From Muribaculaceae bacterium (GTDB lineage: Bacteria; Bacteroidota; Bacteroidia; Bacteroidales; Muribaculaceae), in the NCBI GenBank assembly GCA_017555085.1, contig JAFZHD010000023.1, positions 1 through 64,000 on the forward strand: a stretch of DNA of 64,000 bases, read 5' to 3'. A model generated the notes under the pieces. The model did not search any database and was not told where the DNA came from. It was given only the letters and a program-made list of their open reading frames with translations. Positions 27,029 to 35,731 of the stretch are shown piece after piece. How positions within the stretch are numbered: position 1 is the first letter of the stretch; each line of letters begins with the position of its first letter. A program made the position numbers and the translations under genes.

Positions 27029-28324
27029 TTAGAAACTGAATTGCGTCATGAGGCATGCGCGACGGGCGTAGTTGTGGGTGCCGTCGAAGTTTTGTCGTTT
27101 GCCAAGGTTTACTTCTGCTCCTAATTGTACTCGCGGTGTGATGTTCCAAAACAGATTGACGGCGCTGTAAAGACCATATTTATAAGTGGTGGGGTCGATG
27201 TGGTGTGAGGGCGCAAAACGCTCTTGTCCCACGGTGGCGCTCATAAACAAGTCGGGGCGAAAGTTATATTGCACGGCGGCATACCATGCCCACGATTGCG
27301 GTGCATACATTTCGCCGGGCGAGTCGGGGTTGTTGATAAGGTCAAAATTGCCCATAATCAAGTCGCCGGTGAGGCTGCCATAACCCTCGCCAATGTTGCC
27401 AGCTCCATAAAGGGTGAGGTGTTTGGTGGGGCGCATCACGGTGCTCAGTTGCAAGCCCCAACCCATGCGCATCGCGTTGCTTGCTGTGACAAGGTCTTGA
27501 TAGGGGAGAAAGCGGGTGATGCCCGATAGGCGAATGTGGCCGTTGTCGTTGAGGTTAAACTGTGCGAATGCTGCCACATTGGGCACCCAATCGTTGAGGT
27601 GGCCTGTGTTGATATTGTCATATCCCACTTGCGATTGTGGCGACTCGATTGAGGCGGCTACGGTGAGTTGCGGCATCACATTGTGCATCCATCTAACAAG
27701 CACGGCATTGGTCTGCACTTCGGCTTGCGGACCTTGGGCGTCAATGAGTTGGGGAAAAGCGGCAGGGTCGCCAAATGTTGACGGAGCATAACCCACGGTC
27801 CAATCGTTAACGGTGGCATAGGCTTTTTTGAGTTTCATGCCCACTTGGTTGTAGCCGTCAAAGTTTGTCTCGATATATAACTGATAGTTGCCGATGCGCT
27901 CGTTGCGGCCAATGACTTTGAAATATAAAGCCGTACCGGCAGGGGTAGTGGTTATTTTGCGGCGGTTTACCTTGTCGGCGGGCACTGAGATGGCATAGGG
28001 TATAAAGCCGTTGTAGGGAATGATGCCACCCCAATCGGCCCAACCTCTCATTCTCACAGCGCCGCCAATACCCATGGCAAATCGGCTATCCTTGCTCACA
28101 AACATAAAATAGGGCGCACTCGGGTCTTGGAAATGGCGGAATTGGTCGACATAAAACATGTCAATCACCGCCCTGACCGAATCTTTGCTTGGCTCGGTTC
28201 CGTCGCCAATCAATATCACACGGTGGCTTTCTTTGAGCGAATCAATTAATATCTCGCTCGAAGTCTTTGCCGACACTGCCACAAACGGCAATGCACACAA
28301 AATTGCTAAAAACGCCTTTTTCAT
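27029..28324 (-). CDS. DcaP-like outer-membrane porin
   Basis: 431 residues with a signal peptide (MKKAFLAILCALPFVAVSA). A short helical N-terminal segment is followed by alternating amphipathic strands from about residue 75, and the chain ends in Phe (LMTQFSF), the usual C-terminal beta-barrel signature. Features such as SRFAMGIGGAVRMRGWADWGG and GYAPSTFGDPAAFPQLIDAQGP match the DcaP-type trimeric porins of Bacteroidetes and Proteobacteria. The substrate is unknown. It is divergent from the low-complexity protein at 28579, and the shared spacer carries a four-fold TGTTACA repeat. Confidence 0.85.
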   Translation of the reverse strand: MKKAFLAILCALPFVAVSAKTSSEILIDSLKESHRVILIGDGTEPSKDSVRAVIDMFYVDQFRHFQDPSAPYFMFVSKDSRFAMGIGGAVRMRGWADWGGIIPYNGFIPYAISVPADKVNRRKITTTPAGTALYFKVIGRNERIGNYQLYIETNFDGYNQVGMKLKKAYATVNDWTVGYAPSTFGDPAAFPQLIDAQGPQAEVQTNAVLVRWMHNVMPQLTVAASIESPQSQVGYDNINTGHLNDWVPNVAAFAQFNLNDNGHIRLSGITRFLPYQDLVTASNAMRMGWGLQLSTVMRPTKHLTLYGAGNIGEGYGSLTGDLIMGNFDLINNPDSPGEMYAPQSWAWYAAVQYNFRPDLFMSATVGQERFAPSHHIDPTTYKYGLYSAVNLFWNITPRVQLGAEVNLGKRQNFDGTHNYARRACLMTQFSF

Positions 28325-28410
28325 AACTGAACACTTTTAAAGTTATTGATGCATATTCAACAATCACATCTCTAAATAGTTCGTACCCGTGGCCGAAGAA
28401 CACCTGAATA

Positions 28411-28447
28411 TGTTACACTTTGTTACACCATGTTACAAATGTTACAC
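28411..28447. promoter_or_regulatory. Four phased TGTTACA direct repeats (candidate operator)
   Basis: TGTTACAC (28411), TGTTACAC (28421), TGTTACAA (28431) and TGTTACAC (28440) are spaced 10, 10 and 9 bp, so all lie on one face of the helix. The array ends 24 bp before the -33 element of the forward promoter at 28472, an activator-like position. It lies 87-123 bp upstream of the porin start on the other strand. Confidence 0.6.
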
Positions 28448-28471
28448 ATAAATGCTAAACATTCAACTCGT

Positions 28472-28503
28472 TTTGCTGTTTTCATATTTTATTATTAGAT
28501 TTG
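28472..28503 (+). promoter_or_regulatory. Promoter of the low-complexity protein / FadL operon
   Basis: TTTG (28472-28475), 20-bp spacer, TAGATTTG (28496-28503): full match to consensus. The leader would be about 70 nt. Confidence 0.75.
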
Positions 28504-28578
28504 TAACTTGATTAAACTATGCATAGATTTTTCAGTCTAATGAACATAGTAAACGCTAACTTGTAATAAAAGAAGATT

Positions 28579-29601
28579 ATGAACATCAATCGTGTAATAC
28601 TGCTTGTAATGCTGATGCTCGGCTGCTCATGGGCAATGTCGGCTCAGGGTTTCTATGACGATGATATCTACTATAACGCGTCAAAGGCAAAGAAGCAGAC
28701 AAACAAAACAAAATCAACTGCAACAACCGTCAGCACAACTGTTTATGACTTTCCCGCTGCCGATTTCTACACCGTTGACAATGCGCCCAATCGCGATGTC
28801 GATGAGTATAACCGTCGCGGAGCCTATGCACAGGACGACACTGTGGCATCTGACTCATTGATGATGCAAGACTTTGAGTACACACAGCGCATCGAACGCT
28901 TTTACAACCCCGATGTGGTGAAAGGTTCAAACGATGAAGAACTCAAATCGACCTATTATAGCAGTGTTGAAAGCCCCGAAATAAATGTCTATTACATCGA
29001 CACCGACCCATGGTTGTGGGGCACTTTGTATTATCCCTACTCATGGCGCTATTATAGTCACTATTCGCCCTACTATTACAGTTCTTGGTGGGGACCGTCA
29101 TGGTACTACACATGGGGTTATGACCCATATTGGGGACCTTCGTGGTGTCCCGGCTATTATCCCGGTTACTATCCTCACCACCATCCCCATCATCCTAAGC
29201 CGGGCTATGCTCCCGCACCTTCACACCGTCCAGCAGGCTCGGGCGCATATCGTCCTGCTCGCCTCGGTCGCAACGATGGTTATGGCCGCGGAACTCGTCC
29301 CGGTTCAAGCCGCAGCAATAGCCAATATAGCGGTCAACGCCCAGGTTCGCGTAGTAACGGCAGCAACTACAACGGTTATCGCTCATCATCATCACGCAGC
29401 AACCAACGCAATTCATCGGTAGGCAGCACAGAGCGTTCAAACCGTTCGAGCAACAAGTCTTATGATAGCAACTCAACCACACGCCGCAGCAGTAGCAGCA
29501 GCTCTTACTCATCGCCCTCACGCAGCGGTAGTCGCAGCAGTGGCTCAATGGGAGGCAGTCGCGGTGGTCACAGCGGAGGCAGTCGCAATGGCCGTCATTA
29601 A
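28579..29601 (+). CDS. Secreted low-complexity protein (Tyr/Trp-rich then Ser/Arg/Gly-rich)
   Basis: 340 residues, not assignable to a family with known function. The signal peptide ends at MSAQ (about 1-23). Residues 24-135 are acidic and ordinary. From about 136 to 210 the chain is dominated by Tyr, Trp, Pro and His (SWRYYSHYSPYYYSSWWG, then a His/Pro cluster YYPHHHPHHPKPGY). The last 120 residues are Ser/Arg/Asn/Gly repeats ending RGGHSGGSRNGRH and are surely disordered. The basic tail could bind acidic surface polymers or nucleic acid. It shares a promoter with the FadL-type porin 33 bp downstream, which places it in the envelope. Confidence 0.75.
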   Translation: MNINRVILLVMLMLGCSWAMSAQGFYDDDIYYNASKAKKQTNKTKSTATTVSTTVYDFPAADFYTVDNAPNRDVDEYNRRGAYAQDDTVASDSLMMQDFEYTQRIERFYNPDVVKGSNDEELKSTYYSSVESPEINVYYIDTDPWLWGTLYYPYSWRYYSHYSPYYYSSWWGPSWYYTWGYDPYWGPSWCPGYYPGYYPHHHPHHPKPGYAPAPSHRPAGSGAYRPARLGRNDGYGRGTRPGSSRSNSQYSGQRPGSRSNGSNYNGYRSSSSRSNQRNSSVGSTERSNRSSNKSYDSNSTTRRSSSSSSYSSPSRSGSRSSGSMGGSRGGHSGGSRNGRH

Positions 29602-29634
29602 TCAAATTCATGTATAAACATTAAATTAACCTAT

Positions 29635-31221
29635 ATGAAAAAAATGTTATTAACTGCTGTTGTCGGTGTATTACCGGTGGTAATGACCGCTCAAAGTGCA
29701 ACTGATGCTTATATGTTGGCGCAACCCGACATGAAGGGTACTGCACGATTTATGTCAATGGCAGGTGCGTTTGGCGCACTTGGTGGCGACTTGTCAACAC
29801 TCAGCCAAAACCCCGCCGGTGTGGGCGTTTACCGCAGTAGTGAAGTGGGCGTTACGCTCAACCTCGACTTTCAGTCAACATCTGCAACCTCAATCGGAGC
29901 GACTGACAATGTGACTCGCAAAGCCGACCAATTTAAGGCAACTTGTCCTAACTTTGCCTATGTTGGCGCTGTCAATCTTGATAGTGATGCAATGCCCAGT
30001 ATCTCATGGGGTATCGGCTACTCTCGCATAGCATCATTTGACCGCAAGTATACTGGCTATGTACCTCAGTTGTCAACATCAATGAGTAACTATGTGGCAA
30101 ATTTCACAAATGGAATACCCTTAGGTGACATTTCTTATGACAACGATAATGACCCATATAAGTATTCCGAAGCACCATGGTTGAGTATATTGGGCTATAA
30201 CTCATATTTGATTAACCCCGTTGGTCTTTCAAATGACACATACCAAGGCTTGTGGAAAAACGGCACAAATGGTGATGCAACATTCACTGTTCGCGAAAAA
30301 GGCTATGTTGACCAATTTGACCTTGACCTTGGTGGCAACATCATGGATGTTCTTTATTGGGGCATTGGTGTAGGTATTACCGACTTGGCATTTGCAACCG
30401 ATGCCTATTATGATGAAGAGTTGGTTAATGCTCGCATAGTTGGCAAGGATAATGTCGGCACTGAAAATGGCGATGCTTGGTTTGGCTTGCGTAATTATAG
30501 CAAAGTACGCGGTACTGGTGTGAATTTCAAAGCAGGTGTTATTGTTAAGCCTATAAATGAACTCCGTTTCGGTTTGGCTGTTCACACTCCCACATACTAT
30601 GACCTCCGTCACGAAATGCTTGGTGAATGCGATTACAGTTATTCATCAGGTATTGAAGGTTATCATGATACTGACGACGGTTGGATGTCGTTCTATAACT
30701 CGGGTTACTATTCACCTTGGCGACTTATTGCAAGTGTGGCAGGCGTGATTGGCGGTCGTGGTATCATCAGCGCCGACTATGAATATGTAGGCTACAGCTC
30801 AATGAAAGTGAAAGATGATTTAGGCATGGAATACTACGATATTGCCGAAGATATAGATAACTATTATGAAGATTCTCACATCTTGCGCCTTGGTGGCGAA
30901 TTTCGCGTAACACCTCAATTCAGTCTCCGTGCAGGTTATAGTTATCAATCATCACCAGCCAAAGATGATGCTATCAGCAACGAAGAATATATCTACACAT
31001 CAGGCACTAACCCTGCTTACATCTTTGACAAGTCAACTCAATATATAACAGCAGGTCTCGGTTACCGTTTCAATGCGTTCTATATCGACATGGCTTATGT
31101 TCACAAAATGCGTGAAAGCGTTTACCGTCCCTTCACATCATTTGACGGCAACGAATCGCCCAGCGCACTCATTACCGACCACAACAACCAAGTGGTAATG
31201 TCGGTAGGCGTGAAATTCTAA
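29635..31221 (+). CDS. OmpP1/FadL/TodX family outer-membrane transporter
   Basis: 528-residue beta-barrel protein for import of hydrophobic compounds such as fatty acids. The signal peptide ends MTAQS. The N-terminal hatch region has GTARFMSMAGAFGALGGDLSTLSQNPAGVGVY with the NPA motif typical of the family. The rest is alternating strands rich in aromatic girdle residues, and it ends VGVKF. The substrate is unproven. It is the second gene of a two-gene unit with the low-complexity protein and is closed by a hairpin. Confidence 0.9.
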   Translation: MKKMLLTAVVGVLPVVMTAQSATDAYMLAQPDMKGTARFMSMAGAFGALGGDLSTLSQNPAGVGVYRSSEVGVTLNLDFQSTSATSIGATDNVTRKADQFKATCPNFAYVGAVNLDSDAMPSISWGIGYSRIASFDRKYTGYVPQLSTSMSNYVANFTNGIPLGDISYDNDNDPYKYSEAPWLSILGYNSYLINPVGLSNDTYQGLWKNGTNGDATFTVREKGYVDQFDLDLGGNIMDVLYWGIGVGITDLAFATDAYYDEELVNARIVGKDNVGTENGDAWFGLRNYSKVRGTGVNFKAGVIVKPINELRFGLAVHTPTYYDLRHEMLGECDYSYSSGIEGYHDTDDGWMSFYNSGYYSPWRLIASVAGVIGGRGIISADYEYVGYSSMKVKDDLGMEYYDIAEDIDNYYEDSHILRLGGEFRVTPQFSLRAGYSYQSSPAKDDAISNEEYIYTSGTNPAYIFDKSTQYITAGLGYRFNAFYIDMAYVHKMRESVYRPFTSFDGNESPSALITDHNNQVVMSVGVKF

Positions 31222-31244
31222 CACAAACAAGTAACTAATCACAT

Positions 31245-31285
31245 AAATAGAGGCAACTCCAATCGGGGCTGCCTCTATTTTTATT
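31245..31285 (+). terminator. Terminator of the FadL-type gene
   Basis: Stem AAATAGAGGCA / TGCCTCTATTT, eleven pairs, a 14-base loop containing complementary CTCC/GGGG, then TTATT. 23 bp after the stop. Confidence 0.85.
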
Positions 31286-31325
31286 GTTGTTGGAGGTCGG
31301 TCAAACTCCCACATTGCGCTAATTG

Positions 31326-31712
31326 TTATTTTTGCTTGACTTTTACATTTTGGTAGTCGGGACCGTCATAAATGGCGATGTGTAGATAGCGGGTTTTGCC
31401 TGTGGAGTTGGGCTTGGCAAATATTTTTAATTCGCCGTTGTTGCCGTGGTTATACTCGCTGTATTCGATTTTAAGCCATTCAAACTCATTCATGATAGTA
31501 CCGGCATCGGTCACCCACGAGCTACCGTTGTCGCCTGTCTTGTAATTGTGAATGCCGGCATGGTTAAAGGTTACATCGCCGCTAATGACCATTTCGCCAC
31601 CATCGGCCGAGAATGTAACGGTGTCGGGAAAGCCCAAATCGGTTTCTTCAAACTCGCACGATGCAAAAAGCAAGGGCATGAGCATCGCAAAAATAAAACT
31701 AAACTTTTTCAT
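31326..31712 (-). CDS. Small lipoprotein with a possible BACON-like domain
   Basis: 128 residues. The signal peptide has the lipobox FASC (Cys19), followed by the acidic EFEETD, so it is likely surface- or outer-membrane-attached. The remainder looks like one beta-sandwich: FSADGGEMVISG near the start resembles the opening strand of BACON domains, and YLHIAIYDGPDYQNVKVKQK the closing strand. Function unknown. It follows the DUF486 gene by 14 bp, so it is probably co-transcribed with it. Confidence 0.7.
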   Translation of the reverse strand: MKKFSFIFAMLMPLLFASCEFEETDLGFPDTVTFSADGGEMVISGDVTFNHAGIHNYKTGDNGSSWVTDAGTIMNEFEWLKIEYSEYNHGNNGELKIFAKPNSTGKTRYLHIAIYDGPDYQNVKVKQK

Positions 31713-31726
31713 TTATTGAATGTTGG

Positions 31727-32098
31727 TTATTTCATAAACACGAGATATACTGCGGCAATGAGCAACACAAAGGCAAGGATGTGATTCCAACGAATTTCAG
31801 TGCCTTCAAAGGCTATGAGGCTGAAAATCACAAAAACCACAAGGGTGATAACCTCTTGCATCACTTTGAGTTGAATGAGCGAGAACGGTCCGCCGTTGCC
31901 GTCAAAGCCGATGCGGTTGGCAGGCACTTGACAGCAGTATTCAAAGAATGCAATTACCCATGAAAACAATATCACGGCATAGAGCGGCCAGTTAGTTGAT
32001 ATGCCAGTCGATTGCAGTTTCAAGTGGCCATACCATGCAAATGTCATAAATACATTTGACACCACTAGCAAGACTATAGTCCAAATAGCAGCACTCAT
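31727..32098 (-). CDS. DUF486/DMT-family small membrane protein
   Basis: 123 residues with four predicted membrane helices (about 5-25, 38-56, 70-92, 101-121). Family features are FMTFAWYGHL near the start and PANRIGF in the middle loop (here CQVPANRIGFDGNGGPFS). Relatives are annotated as DMT-superfamily proteins of unknown function. The start overlaps the stop of the upstream Ntn-hydrolase gene by four bases (ATGA), which indicates translational coupling. Confidence 0.88.
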   Translation of the reverse strand: MSAAIWTIVLLVVSNVFMTFAWYGHLKLQSTGISTNWPLYAVILFSWVIAFFEYCCQVPANRIGFDGNGGPFSLIQLKVMQEVITLVVFVIFSLIAFEGTEIRWNHILAFVLLIAAVYLVFMK

Positions 32099-33195
32099 TT
32101 TTTTAACGATTTAGCACGGTTTTCACGCATTTTGTAACCTTCGGCATAGTTGCTGCGGCTGATGGCTTCTTGTTGGGGCATGATGGTGCGCAACAAGTCC
32201 ATATCGATATAGTATTTGCCGCTGCCACGCTTGATTGAGAACACTTGGTGTTTGCGTTCAACAACACTGTCACACAAGGGGCTGTGCCATGACTCGTTGG
32301 GGAGCAACTCAGCCGGTACATTGTCAATCATGACAGGCACAACATGTGAACAAGGAGGATAACCAATCATTGTCCACATCATAGTGAGCGAAGGGCCTTC
32401 GCCGGGCAATACGCCTTCAAACACGATTGATGCTGTTGACGAGCGGCGAGGAATAAAGTCTTGGTCAACCACCCAACGGTCGGCGCCATTGGCAAAGTCG
32501 CGGCCTATGAGCGAGTGGTAAAACGAGCGAGAGATGCCCTCGGTAAAAGTGGCGGGTGTGATAGAGTCGCCTGCAAGATAGGGCGCAATGAGTTGGCGTG
32601 CGTTTTCTTCGCGAATGTAGCCATATCCGCCGTCGGTGTTGCGGTTGTGGCTATAATTGGTGCGAACAATCACTCCGTCTTTGGCATCTTTGAGCGAGTA
32701 TTTCACATAGTTGAAATCGTCGGTTTCGTAATATGCACCGTCGCCGGTAGCATCGATGAGGCCGAAGTTGGCTTGTACGCCCATTGGCTTGGGCAAAGTG
32801 TCAAGCAGGTTTTCAAAGTCGGCCAATGTGCGACAACGGCTCAAAGCCAATGCCATTACTATACCCTCGCGGTCTTTATAGTCGGTAGTGTCGGGGGCAA
32901 GGTTGTAAGAAGCCGTGTTCATGATAGCAAATCCGGCCTCGTTCATGCCCATCCACGCATCGCGATAGGTAGAGTCGCCGGCATTGTATAGTGCCACATA
33001 TGTAAAGCGTTCGCCTGGGTTTTTAGGCTCGATGCGTGCCACAAAGTTGTCCTCAACGCCTGTGTCGCGATGTTTCCACAATAGGGGACGGCCCGACTGT
33101 GTGGCCTCGCCCGAAATGATTGCTGATGTGCATGCCCACGAAATGCCATAGGCTATGCTCATAAATAGTGCTAAAACTAATATCTTATTTTTCAT
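32095..33195 (-). CDS. Secreted Ntn-hydrolase, C45/acyl-transferase-like peptidase
   Basis: 366 residues. The first 21 residues form a signal peptide ending ISWA, directly followed by CTSAIISG. Cys22 would be the N-terminal nucleophile typical of the C45 (isopenicillin N acyltransferase) and choloylglycine-hydrolase clan. Other conserved features include LLWKHRDTG, YVALYNAGDST, WMGMNEAGFAIMNTASYNL and NFGLIDATGDGAYYETDD. Substrate prediction is not possible; relatives hydrolyse amide bonds in small acylated molecules. Signal peptidase cleavage may itself expose the catalytic Cys. It heads a small reverse-strand cluster with DUF486 and the lipoprotein. Confidence 0.8.
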   Translation of the reverse strand: MKNKILVLALFMSIAYGISWACTSAIISGEATQSGRPLLWKHRDTGVEDNFVARIEPKNPGERFTYVALYNAGDSTYRDAWMGMNEAGFAIMNTASYNLAPDTTDYKDREGIVMALALSRCRTLADFENLLDTLPKPMGVQANFGLIDATGDGAYYETDDFNYVKYSLKDAKDGVIVRTNYSHNRNTDGGYGYIREENARQLIAPYLAGDSITPATFTEGISRSFYHSLIGRDFANGADRWVVDQDFIPRRSSTASIVFEGVLPGEGPSLTMMWTMIGYPPCSHVVPVMIDNVPAELLPNESWHSPLCDSVVERKHQVFSIKRGSGKYYIDMDLLRTIMPQQEAISRSNYAEGYKMRENRAKSLKK

Positions 33196-33252
33196 GTTAT
33201 ATATGTATTGTCATGTTTATTGTGCAAAATTACACTTTTATCTGCTAACGCC

Positions 33253-33283
33253 TTTGATTGGTCGCAATATTTTTTTAATTTTA
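33253..33283 (+). promoter_or_regulatory. Promoter of the thioesterase-dprA unit
   Basis: TTTG (33253-33256), 19-bp spacer, TAATTTTA (33276-33283). One base differs from TAnnTTTG. The leader would be only about 12-15 nt. Confidence 0.55.
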
Positions 33284-33302
33284 CCATCTGTTAAAACAAT
33301 GA

Positions 33303-33722
33303 ATGATGAAAACTGATAAAAAATATATATTTGAATTGCCCATGAAGGTGCGCGACTATGAGGTTGACTCAGAGGGTATCGTTAACAATGCTAACTATTT
33401 GCACTACATGGAACACACTCGCCATGAGTTTTGTCACAGTGCGGGAATGTCGTTCCGTCAAATGCATGAACAAGGCATCGACCCGGTGTTGCGCAAAGTG
33501 GAGATTGAATATGTCACTCCGCTTGGATTGGGCGATGAAATGGTGAGCAAACTCAATATCGCTCGTGAAGGTGCCCGATTTGTGTTCTATCAAGATATTT
33601 ATAATACCAAAGACCAACTTGTGGCAAAGGCTGTGGTGACTTGTGTGTGCATTGAAAATGGCCGACTCACACGCGGCGAAGTGCTTGCCAAAGCGTTTGA
33701 AGACTATCTCAACCGACAATAA
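33303..33722 (+). CDS. Acyl-CoA thioesterase, 4HBT/YbgC family
   Basis: 139-residue hot-dog-fold protein. The signature YEVDSEGIVNNANYLHYMEHTRHEF has the catalytic Asp/Asn region of 4-hydroxybenzoyl-CoA thioesterase-like enzymes. It probably hydrolyses an acyl-CoA or acyl-ACP, but the chain cannot be named. Two consecutive ATG codons (33303 and 33306) could serve as start. The dprA start follows two bases after its stop, so the two are translationally linked. Confidence 0.88.
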   Translation: MMKTDKKYIFELPMKVRDYEVDSEGIVNNANYLHYMEHTRHEFCHSAGMSFRQMHEQGIDPVLRKVEIEYVTPLGLGDEMVSKLNIAREGARFVFYQDIYNTKDQLVAKAVVTCVCIENGRLTRGEVLAKAFEDYLNRQ

Positions 33723-33724
33723 TA

Positions 33725-34822
33725 ATGGAATTGGTTTATCGCATCGCATTTGCCTCGCTTAAAGGCTTGTCGCGCACATTTGCCGACGAGATTATCACGC
33801 GATTGGGTAGCGAAGAATTGTTCTTTACCGCGCCCGAAAGGCAATTGGCATGCGTGCTCGGCTTTAACAACAAGATGCTTGCTCAGACCTATCGCGATGA
33901 GGTGCTTGAAAAAGCCCGTCGTGAGGCCGATTTCATTGCTCGCAACAATGTGAAGCCCATCTATTACACCGATGCCGACTATCCTTGCCGTCTCAATGAC
34001 TGCGATGATGCTCCGCTCATGATTTACACGGCTGGCAAGTGCAATCTCAATGCCTCACACATTGTGAGCATCGTGGGCACTCGCTATGCTACACCCTATG
34101 GCATCGACTTTACTAACCGTGTGGTCGAAGACCTCTCGCGCAAACTTGATGACTTGGTGATAGTGAGCGGTTTGGCTTATGGTATAGATATTGCGGCACA
34201 CATGGCATCGTTGCGACACAATGTGCCCACAGTGGCTGTGCTTGCCCATGGACTCAACACCATTTATCCCGCAAGTCATCGCAATATAGCTGCTGATATT
34301 GTCCGAGGTGGAGGCATGCTTGTTACTGATTACCGTTCGATTGATGCTATTCACAAAGGTAATTTTGTGGCTCGTAACCGCATTGTGGCATCGTTGTGTG
34401 ACTGTTTGGTTGTCGCTGAATCGGCCGACAAGGGCGGTGCTCTCATTACAGCAGGCATTGCTGACAGTTATGGACGCGATGTGATGGCTTTGCCTGGACG
34501 CACATCTGACAAATATAGCGCAGGTTGTAACCGTTTAATCTCAAACAATGTAGCTGCATTGGTCGAAAGTGCCGACGACATAATTAAGGCAATGAGGTGG
34601 ACTCCCAAAGTTGAGGAGGGATATCAGGCTACATTATCAATGGAATTGACAACCGAGGAACAGGCTGTGGTAGATTATTTATCGCAGCATGATGAAGCGC
34701 AAATCAATCAGTTGTGTGTTGCACTCAATTCATCGGTGTCAAAACTTATGGCCTTGCTCATAGAAATGGAATTCAAGGGCTTGATATTGACATATCCCGG
34801 AGGTCGTTATCGCCTCGCATAA
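33725..34822 (+). CDS. dprA: DNA-processing protein DprA (Smf)
   Basis: 365 residues. It loads RecA on incoming single-stranded DNA during natural transformation in competent species and is widely conserved elsewhere. The Rossmann-like core shows VSIVGTRYATPYG, VSGLAYGIDIAAH, AHGLNTIYPASH, FVARNRIVASLCD and KGGALITA. A SAM-like N-terminus and a C-terminal winged-helix DML1-type domain (about 295-365, TEEQAVVDYLSQHDEAQINQL) are present. It is coupled to the thioesterase gene. Confidence 0.96.
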   Translation: MELVYRIAFASLKGLSRTFADEIITRLGSEELFFTAPERQLACVLGFNNKMLAQTYRDEVLEKARREADFIARNNVKPIYYTDADYPCRLNDCDDAPLMIYTAGKCNLNASHIVSIVGTRYATPYGIDFTNRVVEDLSRKLDDLVIVSGLAYGIDIAAHMASLRHNVPTVAVLAHGLNTIYPASHRNIAADIVRGGGMLVTDYRSIDAIHKGNFVARNRIVASLCDCLVVAESADKGGALITAGIADSYGRDVMALPGRTSDKYSAGCNRLISNNVAALVESADDIIKAMRWTPKVEEGYQATLSMELTTEEQAVVDYLSQHDEAQINQLCVALNSSVSKLMALLIEMEFKGLILTYPGGRYRLA

Positions 34823-34856
34823 AATCAGTTAATAACCACAAAAAACAACAATACCG

Positions 34857-35729
34857 ATGAAAAAAATTATTGCACCATCAGAACTTATCATAAATGCCGA
34901 CGGCTCGGTGTTTCACTTGCATTTGACTCCTCAACAACTCACCGACCGCATTATACTTGTGGGTGACCCCGGTCGCGTTGACATGGTGGCATCGTTCTTT
35001 GACGAAATCACTTTTGATGTGACATCGCGCGAGTTTCACACCATTGGCGGGGTGTTCAAGGGCAAACCAATAATGTGTTTGAGCCACGGCATCGGACCCG
35101 ATAATATCGACATTGTAATCAACGAACTTGATGCGTTGGCCAACATCGACTTTGAAACACGCGAAGTAAAGGAGCAACACCGTCAACTGACAATGGTGCG
35201 TATCGGTACATCGGGAGCATTGCAACCCGAACTCAAAGTGGGCACTCCCGTTATTGCCACAAAGGCTATCGGCTTTGACGGCGTGTTAAACTATTATGAC
35301 GGTCGAAACGATGTGGCCGACCTTGAATTTGAACACGCATTTTGTGAACATGTGGGCTGGAATCCGCTATGGGCAAAACCCTATGTAGTAGATGCCGACC
35401 AATCGCTTGTGGAGCAGATAGGCGGCGATGACATGGTGAGAGGCAACACTATATCGGCCGTAGGTTTTTATGGCCCGCAAGGACGCGAATTGCGTTTGCA
35501 TTTGGCCAATCCCGACCTTAACTCACGCATAGAGTCGTTTCGCCACAACGGCTTGAAAGTGACTAACTATGAAATGGAAAGTGCGCCATTGCAAGGCCTT
35601 GGCCGCATGCTTGGACATCGCGCAATGACAGTGTGCACAATCATTGCCAATCGCATGAACCACGATGCGACACCCAACTACAAAACCGCTATCCGCGACC
35701 TTGTAGCCACTGTCCTCGACCGCATCTGA
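34857..35729 (+). CDS. Nucleoside phosphorylase (uridine phosphorylase-like)
   Basis: PNP/UDP-family enzyme of 290 residues that splits nucleosides with phosphate. Visible are the phosphate-binding GDPGRV, RIGTSGALQ, and NYEMES with the ribose-contacting Glu/Met near the C-terminus. The longer length and FGF(G/D)-like segments place it with Bacteroidetes uridine phosphorylase-type enzymes; base specificity is not certain. It lies 34 bp after dprA and probably belongs to the same transcript. Confidence 0.87.
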   Translation: MKKIIAPSELIINADGSVFHLHLTPQQLTDRIILVGDPGRVDMVASFFDEITFDVTSREFHTIGGVFKGKPIMCLSHGIGPDNIDIVINELDALANIDFETREVKEQHRQLTMVRIGTSGALQPELKVGTPVIATKAIGFDGVLNYYDGRNDVADLEFEHAFCEHVGWNPLWAKPYVVDADQSLVEQIGGDDMVRGNTISAVGFYGPQGRELRLHLANPDLNSRIESFRHNGLKVTNYEMESAPLQGLGRMLGHRAMTVCTIIANRMNHDATPNYKTAIRDLVATVLDRI

Positions 35730-35731
35730 TT

